From the NCBI GenBank assembly GCA_030697975.1, contig JAUYOQ010000027.1, positions 1 through 11,865 on the forward strand: a stretch of DNA of 11,865 nucleotides, read 5' to 3'. The position numbers were made by a program, and so were the translations under genes. Under the pieces are notes generated by a model. It was not told the DNA's origin and did not search any database. It was given only the letters and a program-made list of their open reading frames with translations. Below, in pieces: positions 1 through 5,360 of the stretch (its first letter is position 1; every line of letters begins with the position of its first letter). Source of the stretch: Nitrosopumilaceae archaeon (GTDB lineage: Archaea > Thermoproteota > Nitrososphaeria > Nitrososphaerales > Nitrosopumilaceae).

Positions 1-1234
1 AAAAAAAATTCTAGTTAATGTTGAGCTCCCTCTGTATTTTGATGAAGTTGATAACAAAAAAATTCGAATAAATGCCTTTGATAAAGAAACTGGCAAAAAT
101 ATTGAAAATATCACATTTCTTTTAGCTGTTTTTCATAATAATGAATTGATAGTTAGTGATCATTTTTTTGCTCCACAAGGTGCTTTATCAATTAATATGA
201 TTCCAACACAAGAAACTAAATCCAAGATATCAGGCCAACAAAACTCTTTTGGTGCATGGTATGATAGTGGCGCTCAACCTATTCAGGTATTATCACCATC
301 TTTTGATAAGGGCGGATTGTTTCATTTTGAAATTGAAATTACAGTAATTGATGGTGCAACAAGTATGTTAGAGGGTTCAAAAATTCATGTAGTTGATGTT
401 AGTACAGTAGAAACTAGTCACTATAAAGAAGAAGATACGACGTTTCAAATTACGTCTTATTTTGATAATATTTCATATTTTGACTATAAATCAGATGAAA
501 ATGTCGTGGAATTTGAAATGCCTTTTGATTGGAGTGAACAAAACATATCACATATCCCAGTGATACATGAAGAAGTTCATTTTCCAAAAAACTTTGCAAA
601 ATTTTTATCACCAAGTTATGTTGGCAAAGTAAACGGTATCGATCTTTTCAAATCTTCTGTGACAATTGATGATTATTCTAATGAAAGTAATAGAATTGTA
701 CACTTTGTACTATTACAAGATCATTTAAAATTTTTAAAAAATGAATTAAAAAAGTCAGGTGATAGTCTTCCAGAAAGTATCAAGTTTACATTAGAACCAA
801 GCCAAACTGCCAAGTTTCCGTTGACGTCATTTACAAAAAATGAGGAGTTTCAAGTTGATTTGTCATGGGATCCAATAGTAATTGAACCACAAAAGAATGT
901 AAAATTTATCTTTACAATACGTAGTGGTGCTACAGGGGAGCCATTAAGACAGTCTACCTATGATTTTGTGATAATTCAGAATGGAAAAGAGATTCACAAA
1001 AAATCTGGCATAGCCACAGTTGGAGGTGGATTTGAGGAGTATGCTTTTTTGGAAGGCCAGTCAGGACCAACAATAATAAAATTTGATAATATAAGAGGCC
1101 GTGGTTCTGGTACAGAGTTTGGTCTAGTTGTTGTTCCAGAGTTTGGCGCGATAGTATTTTTGGTATTTTTTGTATCAATAATTGGCGTATTGGTAATTAA
1201 CAAAACAGTTTTTTCTAAAATCCATTTTCGTTAA
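1..1234 (+). CDS. Secreted PEFG-CTERM surface protein, 5'-truncated
   Basis: The reading frame is open to the left window edge (first whole codon at 2), so the true start lies outside; 410 residues are visible. A TTG at 146 is only an internal codon. The last ~35 residues have the tripartite form of a sorting tail: the motif VPEFGA, a hydrophobic helix (IVFLVFFVSIIGVLVI) and a short basic end (KTVFSKIHFR). This matches the PEFG-CTERM signal known from Thaumarchaeota, which an archaeosortase is thought to recognise, so the protein is probably exported and processed at the membrane. The rest is beta-rich with few cysteines, as expected for extracellular beta-sandwich domains. Two segments look alike: one near the visible start (a DKETGKNIENITF stretch) and one near residues 300-345 (GATGEPLRQSTYDF), suggesting a repeated domain. 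No enzymatic motif was recognised and the function is unknown. It overlaps the convergent pyrB gene by 20 bp. Confidence 0.85.
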   Translation, partial: KKILVNVELPLYFDEVDNKKIRINAFDKETGKNIENITFLLAVFHNNELIVSDHFFAPQGALSINMIPTQETKSKISGQQNSFGAWYDSGAQPIQVLSPSFDKGGLFHFEIEITVIDGATSMLEGSKIHVVDVSTVETSHYKEEDTTFQITSYFDNISYFDYKSDENVVEFEMPFDWSEQNISHIPVIHEEVHFPKNFAKFLSPSYVGKVNGIDLFKSSVTIDDYSNESNRIVHFVLLQDHLKFLKNELKKSGDSLPESIKFTLEPSQTAKFPLTSFTKNEEFQVDLSWDPIVIEPQKNVKFIFTIRSGATGEPLRQSTYDFVIIQNGKEIHKKSGIATVGGGFEEYAFLEGQSGPTIIKFDNIRGRGSGTEFGLVVVPEFGAIVFLVFFVSIIGVLVINKTVFSKIHFR

Positions 1235-2144
1235 GAAGCAGGCCCAACAATGCTGCTCTTGTATATTTTCCATATTCTGCTTGTTTGAAATATCTTGCTT
1301 GCTTTGTTTTATCTACCTCTACTGAAATTTCATCCAGTCTTGGTAAAGGGTGTAAAATAATTGCGTCTTCTTTCATTTTCTTTATTACATCAAGACCTAT
1401 CACATAGCTGCCCTTTACCTTAAGATATTCTTCTTCATCTGGAAATCGTTCTTTTTGTATTCTTGTCACATAAACTACGTCTAAATCATCGATATATTCT
1501 TCAAGAGAAGTAGATTCTGTAAAGGAAAGCCGTTTTTTAATGTCATATGTTGAATCGGGTCGGATTTTAAGCACCTGAGGTGATATGAGATGTACCTCAA
1601 CGTCATAATTTCCTAATGCGTGTAATAGTGAGTAAACTGTCCTCCCGTACTTTAGATCGCCAACTATGCCGATTTTAAGACCATCAATCTTGTTTTTTTC
1701 CTTTTTAATTGTAAACAAGTCCTGAATTGCTTGTGTAGGATGTTCTTCCGTTCCACTTCCCCCATTAATCACTGGTTTTGATGAAACCTCTGCTGCAAAT
1801 CTGCTTGAACCATCAAGGGAGTGTCTCAAAACTAGGACATCAGAATAAATTGACATTATCTTGACTGTATCAGCAAGACTCTCACCTTTCTGAGTAGAAG
1901 ACGATGATACGTCAGAAATTCCTAGTGATGTTCCACCAATTAGCGCCATGGCGGCCTCAAAGCTTAGACGAGTTCTAGTACTAGATTCATAGAAAAGATA
2001 TCCTAGTGCTTTACCCCTGGCGATCTCTCTGCGTTTGTTAGGATCCATGTTTATGATCTTGTTTGTAGCCTCAAAAATTACCTCAAGTTTTTGTTTATTT
2101 AGATCTCGTACAGAAATTATATCTTTTTGAAAAAACTCGTTCAT
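1215..2144 (-). CDS. pyrB: Aspartate carbamoyltransferase catalytic chain
   Basis: This enzyme joins carbamoyl phosphate and L-aspartate to give N-carbamoyl-aspartate, the committed step of de novo pyrimidine synthesis in the cytoplasm. The 309-residue product has the full length of the family (about 305-310). Visible active-site elements are the carbamoyl phosphate loop SSTRTRLSFE (54-63; S55, T56, R57, T58), the loop lysine K86 in STQKGESLADT, R107 in LVLRH, H135 and Q138 in EHPTQAIQDL, R168, R228 in VYVTRIQKER, and HPLPRLDEI (265-273). All residues known to be catalytic in the E. coli enzyme have counterparts. The ATG at 2144 has no Shine-Dalgarno sequence but lies 27 bp from a TATA-like element, which suits a leaderless mRNA. 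The regulatory chain gene is immediately divergent. The 3' end overlaps the neighbouring PEFG-CTERM gene by 20 bp. Confidence 0.97.
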   Translation of the reverse strand: MNEFFQKDIISVRDLNKQKLEVIFEATNKIINMDPNKRREIARGKALGYLFYESSTRTRLSFEAAMALIGGTSLGISDVSSSSTQKGESLADTVKIMSIYSDVLVLRHSLDGSSRFAAEVSSKPVINGGSGTEEHPTQAIQDLFTIKKEKNKIDGLKIGIVGDLKYGRTVYSLLHALGNYDVEVHLISPQVLKIRPDSTYDIKKRLSFTESTSLEEYIDDLDVVYVTRIQKERFPDEEEYLKVKGSYVIGLDVIKKMKEDAIILHPLPRLDEISVEVDKTKQARYFKQAEYGKYTRAALLGLLLNENGF

Positions 2145-2153
2145 TCTTTCAAT

Positions 2154-2162
2154 GATATATAC
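2154..2162 (+). promoter_or_regulatory. TATA box of pyrI
   Basis: The sequence GATATATAC is centred at about 2158, 28 bp upstream of the ATG at 2186. Archaeal TATA boxes lie about 26-28 bp before the transcription start, so the message would begin at or next to the ATG (leaderless). It is found by eye; no transcript data were available. Confidence 0.6.
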
Positions 2163-2168
2163 AGGTGG

Positions 2169-2177
2169 ATATACAAA
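2169..2177 (-). promoter_or_regulatory. TATA box of pyrB
   Basis: Read on the minus strand this is TTTGTATAT, with the TATAT core centred at about 2171, 27 bp from the pyrB ATG at 2144. The spacing again predicts a leaderless transcript. The element lies only about 13 bp from the oppositely oriented pyrI box, so two initiation complexes would compete for the same DNA. Confidence 0.55.
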
Positions 2178-2185
2178 GTATTCTG

Positions 2186-2647
2186 ATGCAAGAATCAGAG
2201 CTTATAGTTCGTCGTATTAAGGAAGGAACAGTAATTGATCATGTTGATGGAGGAAAAGGCCTCAAGGTTCTAGATGCATTAGGAATTGATGGCAAAGACG
2301 GAAGTCTAATAACAATAGCACTTAATGTTCCAAGTGGAAAATACAAAAAAAAGGATATCATCAAGGTAGAAAACAGGTTCCTAAAAGATGATGATACAAA
2401 CAAACTTGCTGTAATTGCCCCAAGTGCTACTGTGAATATTATCAAAGATTACAAACTAGTTGAAAAACGACGTGTTTCACTGCCAAATGAAATAGAAAGA
2501 ATTTTTCGATGTTCTAATCCTGATTGTGTTACAAACAGCAGCGAACACATAGAATCTGTGATGGATGTGATTGACAAAGATGGACGTGTTCTTAGATGTC
2601 GATACTGTAACAGACTTTTAGATGTAAATCAGTTAAAGTACCGTTAA
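2186..2647 (+). CDS. pyrI: Aspartate carbamoyltransferase regulatory chain
   Basis: This is the regulatory chain that binds nucleotides and holds the catalytic trimers together through a zinc domain. From the ATG at 2186 it is 153 residues, the same length as E. coli PyrI. The N-terminal allosteric domain shows IKEGTVIDHV (11-20), LNVPSGKYKKKDIIKVEN (46-63) and LAVIAPSATVN (74-84). The C-terminal domain has four zinc cysteines, C109 and C114 (CSNPDC) and C138 and C141 (CRYC), at the same numbers as in E. coli. A GTG at 2165 would add seven residues, but it falls just downstream of the TATA box, while the ATG sits at the expected start distance, so the ATG was chosen. It is divergent from pyrB; in many bacteria and archaea the two chains are co-transcribed. 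The protein should form a holoenzyme with the adjacent PyrB. Confidence 0.95.
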   Translation: MQESELIVRRIKEGTVIDHVDGGKGLKVLDALGIDGKDGSLITIALNVPSGKYKKKDIIKVENRFLKDDDTNKLAVIAPSATVNIIKDYKLVEKRRVSLPNEIERIFRCSNPDCVTNSSEHIESVMDVIDKDGRVLRCRYCNRLLDVNQLKYR

Positions 2648-2682
2648 AAAATCTTGAAAATAATTTAAAAAATTTGAAACTG

Positions 2683-2687
2683 TTTTT
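2683..2687 (+). terminator. Possible T-tract terminator after pyrI
   Basis: A run of five T lies 36 bp after the pyrI stop codon, without a preceding stable hairpin. Archaeal RNA polymerase commonly stops at T-rich tracts, so this is a plausible but weak 3' end signal. Confidence 0.3.
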
Positions 2688-2998
2688 GCTATTATCCTAA
2701 GATGATAAACAACCTCCTCCAAACTCCATCCCCCAGCCTTGGCATGATTATTTAATTAAAAGGTTAAGAAATGCGTGCATATTTCAGATCTACAGCAGTA
2801 AGATTCTAAATAATTGCAAGATTTGCAAATATTTCTGGTATAAATCTACCAAGATTTGATCCATATTATTTTATGGGTTGTTGAACCCCAATGGGTTGAT
2901 GGAATGCTAGCTTTCCTTGGCGATACGAACACCACATTTCAGTTCTCAAAACTACTTACACTTTTCATTTTTGCTAAATTCAAAACCATTCATAAAAA

Positions 2999-3007
2999 TT
3001 TATAATA
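2999..3007 (+). promoter_or_regulatory. TATA box of the ATPase operon
   Basis: TTTATAATA, preceded by an A-rich stretch that could serve as the TFB recognition element, is centred at about 3003, 28-29 bp before the ATG at 3032. This spacing fits a leaderless or nearly leaderless mRNA and supports 3032 as the atpK start. No other equally good promoter is seen between the operon genes. Confidence 0.6.
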
Positions 3008-3031
3008 CCATCTATAGTCAAGCCATAATTG

Positions 3032-3373
3032 ATGATGCGAAACCTACGATCGAAGTTCTTTACTATTGCCATGATTGCGACAGTGTTAGTAATGCTTTCT
3101 TCGATCTTTTCAGCTAATGTATATGCACAAGAAACTTCAACTGGTGATACATCATTAACAAAACCATTGCTAGCTATTGCGGCAGCAATTGCAATAGCAG
3201 GTGGTTTGATAGGTACTGGTAATGCACAACAAGGAATTGGTGCAGCTGGCATGGGTATAATAGCGGAAAAGCCAGAGAAGTTTGGTCAGGTGCTGTTCTT
3301 CTTTGTCATTCCAGAAACTCTTTGGATAATTGGTTTTGTACTAGGAATAATACTATTACTTGATATATTATAG
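3032..3373 (+). CDS. atpK: A/V-type ATPase subunit K (membrane rotor ring proteolipid)
   Basis: Copies of this protein form the rotating c-ring that carries ions through the membrane. From ATG 3032 the product has 113 residues; ATG 3035 and TTG 3029 are alternatives. A basic N-terminus and hydrophobic stretch (about 9-28) end in NVYA-QE, a likely signal peptide cleaved near residue 32. The mature part is a single helical hairpin: helix 1 (about 45-76) with the glycine-rich GGLIGTGNAQQGIGAAGMG, a polar loop EKPEKFG, and helix 2 (about 85-111) with the ion-carrying glutamate E95 in VIPETLWIIGF. Many Na+-binding relatives have a glutamine two residues after this Glu; here it is leucine (L97), while a helix-1 glutamine (Q66/Q67) is kept. 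It is the first gene of the operon, 11 bp before atpE. Confidence 0.93.
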   Translation: MMRNLRSKFFTIAMIATVLVMLSSIFSANVYAQETSTGDTSLTKPLLAIAAAIAIAGGLIGTGNAQQGIGAAGMGIIAEKPEKFGQVLFFFVIPETLWIIGFVLGIILLLDIL

Positions 3374-3384
3374 GATAAGGTTCT

Positions 3385-3942
3385 ATGAGCATAGATTCGT
3401 TTATCCTTGAAATTGATAACAGGAAAAAAAATGAGATCGAAGTTCTTGATAAAGAATTAGAAGAGAAAAAGGCTACAATAGAAAGTAAAAAGAATTCTAC
3501 CGTTAAAGAGTTTCAAGAACGTTATGCAAACGAGGCAAAAATAAGATCTGAGAGAGAGGCATCTAGAATAATCGAGGCTGGAAAACTAGAAGCAAAAAAG
3601 ATTTTGTTTGATGCTATCAACACAAATTTAGATTCGACGTTTGAGGTTATAAAACAAGCACTTAGAAATTATACCAAGAATTCAGAATATAAAAAAGTGT
3701 TAAAGAAAATGGTCGAAACTTCTAAAAAAAAATTAAATGAAGCAATTATATTCCATTGCCGCAATGAAGATAATTCTGTTTTAAACGATCTTGGTGTCAC
3801 CGTAGGTTCCTCTATCCAAACTTTAGGTGGAATAGTAGCAGAAAATAAAATAGGCACAAAAGAACTTGATTTAACTTTTGAGGAATTATTGCGAACTCAC
3901 GAAGATGAGATTAAAAATACAATTCTGGGGAAAATGCTATAA
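3385..3942 (+). CDS. atpE: A/V-type ATPase subunit E (peripheral stalk)
   Basis: Subunit E pairs with subunit H to form the peripheral stalk that holds the A3B3 head still against the membrane stator. The 185-residue protein is of normal family length. Residues 1-80 are a charged Lys/Glu-rich coiled coil (for instance DKELEEKKATIESKK), including the EASRIIEAGKLEAKKIL stretch typical of the family. The C-terminal half (about 100-185) is the mixed alpha/beta head-binding domain, with LGGIVAENK and a final acidic helix FEELLRTHEDEIKNTILGKM. The divergent sequence is usual for this subunit; the identity rests on length, the coiled coil, the C-terminal pattern and the position between K and C. A weak AAGG lies five bases before the start. 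Its stop overlaps the atpC start by one base (TAATG). Confidence 0.9.
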   Translation: MSIDSFILEIDNRKKNEIEVLDKELEEKKATIESKKNSTVKEFQERYANEAKIRSEREASRIIEAGKLEAKKILFDAINTNLDSTFEVIKQALRNYTKNSEYKKVLKKMVETSKKKLNEAIIFHCRNEDNSVLNDLGVTVGSSIQTLGGIVAENKIGTKELDLTFEELLRTHEDEIKNTILGKML

Positions 3943-5006
3943 TGGGAACATCACAGTACTCTTCTTCATTTGGCAGGCTACAGTCAATTTCGGTAAATTT
4001 CCTTTCTAAAGAATTCATGCAAAATCTACTTAAGGCAAATGACGTCAACGAGATAATCAAAATATTAGAATCCACTTGGTATGGACAAGAGATCAAAAAA
4101 GCTGCATCAGTCTATCAAGGTCAAGAACTTTTAGAAGTTGCACTGAACCGTCATCTAGTTGAAGTTAATAAAATTCTTTTAGAAGCTACGCCTTTTAGTG
4201 GTAAAAATGCTGTACGAGCTTATCTATCAAAGTGGGATAATTACAATATTGAGCTAATCTTATCTTCAAAGAGCATGGGACGGACAATTACTGAAACCGA
4301 ATCATTGCTAATCTCCAGTCGTAATGTTCCAGCAGGAATCTCTGCTGGAAATATTCCCCATGATGAGATGAAAATTATTCTTGCCGAGTCAGGAGTTGAG
4401 GGGGTGGTAAATAAACTTGCAAAGTACGGTTATGGAGTAATACTAATGCAACATCTAGATGCTTACCAAAAGACAGGTGACCTTGCACCAATGATGTCTG
4501 CTTTACACTCAGCTTACCACCAAAAATTGCTAGAGTCATTAAAATTTTTTCAAGGTGATGAAGGTATGATTAGGGAATTAATTAGAACGGAGATAGATAA
4601 GAAAAATGTTCTAAGCCTTTTGAAGGCAAAAGAATCGGATTTGGATAAAGAAATGGTCGGGAGGCATCTTGTAGAGGGAGGAAATATTTCCACAAAGGAA
4701 TTACTGGAGATATACGGAGTAAAAAATGTTACAGAAATTATTGGAAGAATAGAAGCTCGCTTTAAACTAGCAGAAGCCTTAGAACAGTACAAGACTACAA
4801 ATAGTTTGATTGATTTTGAAATAGCTATTGCTAAATTCATCAACACAACATACGTAAACAAATTGAAAAATATAGCACTGTCTATTGGAACAATTTTCTA
4901 TTTTATCTTTAATGCAGAAAATGAGCATGAAAATCTTAAAAGGATAACATATGGAAAACGCTACAATCTTTCAAATGAACGAATAAGTTCGATGTTGCTG
5001 ATATGA
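3942..5006 (+). CDS. atpC: A/V-type ATPase subunit C (central stalk-ring coupler, V-ATPase d homologue)
   Basis: Subunit C is the funnel-shaped, all-helical cap that connects the central axle (D and F) to the K ring. The 354 residues and lack of membrane segments match the family (about 350). Recognisable marks are the N-terminal FGRLQSISVNFLSKEF with the following LLKANDVNEIIKILESTWY, the central WDNYNIELILSSK (about 97-109), and the C-terminal NAENEHENLKRITYGKRYN (about 324-342), the E-x-x-NL-x-x-I-x-x-GK ending typical of C/d subunits. The gene is translationally coupled on both sides: its ATG shares one base with the atpE stop, and its TGA overlaps the atpF ATG by four bases (ATGA). There is no sign of truncation. 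Confidence 0.94.
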   Translation: MGTSQYSSSFGRLQSISVNFLSKEFMQNLLKANDVNEIIKILESTWYGQEIKKAASVYQGQELLEVALNRHLVEVNKILLEATPFSGKNAVRAYLSKWDNYNIELILSSKSMGRTITETESLLISSRNVPAGISAGNIPHDEMKIILAESGVEGVVNKLAKYGYGVILMQHLDAYQKTGDLAPMMSALHSAYHQKLLESLKFFQGDEGMIRELIRTEIDKKNVLSLLKAKESDLDKEMVGRHLVEGGNISTKELLEIYGVKNVTEIIGRIEARFKLAEALEQYKTTNSLIDFEIAIAKFINTTYVNKLKNIALSIGTIFYFIFNAENEHENLKRITYGKRYNLSNERISSMLLI

Positions 5007-5353
5007 GTGAAAAAATGTATAAACAAAAAACCGAGACGAGTGGTAGAATAGCAGTAGTAGGAGATCGTGAGCTTGTTATTGGTTATCGACTTAATGGAAT
5101 AGATGATACCTTTATTGTTAGTGGTGACGATGCCAACAAAAAAATGCAGGAACTTTATTCTTCCAACGAATTTGGCTTAATTATTGCATGTGAATCTGTT
5201 CGTGGCAAACTACCAGCAAATTTCCTCTCACAAGTAGAGTCTTCTATTGAACCTCTGGTGTTATTCATGCCTGCACAAAAAGAAAGCATGCATGAAGAAT
5301 CACTATCAGCTTTAGCAAAACGAGTGCTTGGAATAAGTATCAAAATGGATTGA
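5003..5353 (+). CDS. atpF: A/V-type ATPase subunit F (central stalk)
   Basis: Subunit F is a small CheY-like alpha/beta protein that binds subunit D in the central shaft. At 116 residues it is slightly longer than many archaeal homologues (about 100) because of about 13 charged residues at the N-terminus. The core has the family pattern GRIAVVGDRELVIGYRLNGI (14-33), the segment FGLIIACESV, and a C-terminal helix with LAKRVLGISIKMD; the proline-rich strand EPLVLFMPA lies between. It starts inside the atpC stop (ATGA overlap) and is seven bases from atpA, with no separate ribosome binding site, so translation is probably coupled to atpC. Confidence 0.93.
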   Translation: MSEKMYKQKTETSGRIAVVGDRELVIGYRLNGIDDTFIVSGDDANKKMQELYSSNEFGLIIACESVRGKLPANFLSQVESSIEPLVLFMPAQKESMHEESLSALAKRVLGISIKMD

Positions 5354-5360
5354 TGTTAAA

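Larger units (their letters stand above)
2648..3031. other. 384-bp non-coding gap between pyrI and the ATPase operon
   Basis: No convincing gene was found here on either strand. A C-rich patch lies at 2713-2738 (pyrimidine-rich on this strand, G-rich on the other). The segment 2814-2897 has several short perfect inverted repeats: TTGCAA-GAT-TTGCAA (2814-2828), TGGTA-6-TACCA (2836-2851), and an AACCC (2884-2888) that can pair with GGGTT on either side (2875-2879 or 2893-2897). A TATA-like TATAAAT lies at 2839-2845 and would start a transcript near 2866-2870. The right end carries the ATPase operon promoter. No tRNA cloverleaf could be built. A small RNA or a regulator binding region is possible but not shown. 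Confidence 0.5.

Noticed and set aside
146..148. TTG at 146 as the start of the PEFG-CTERM gene
   Set aside because: The frame is open to the window edge and the upstream residues look like the same beta-rich domain, so the gene is truncated by the window.
2165..2185. GTG start for pyrI at 2165
   Set aside because: It lies just after the TATA box, earlier than transcription would begin, and the ATG at 2186 gives the family length and the same zinc-cysteine numbering as E. coli PyrI.
2692..2743. Minus-strand 17-codon frame through the C-rich patch
   Set aside because: It is too short, has no properly spaced promoter or ribosome binding site, and no similarity that I recognise.
2760..2930. 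A tRNA gene in the gap before the ATPase operon
   Set aside because: No acceptor stem, T-loop or anticodon arm could be assembled from the hairpins seen.
2917..3117. A 66-codon open frame starting at TTG 2917 on the plus strand
   Set aside because: It overlaps atpK in another frame, has no recognisable pattern, and the operon TATA box lies inside it.
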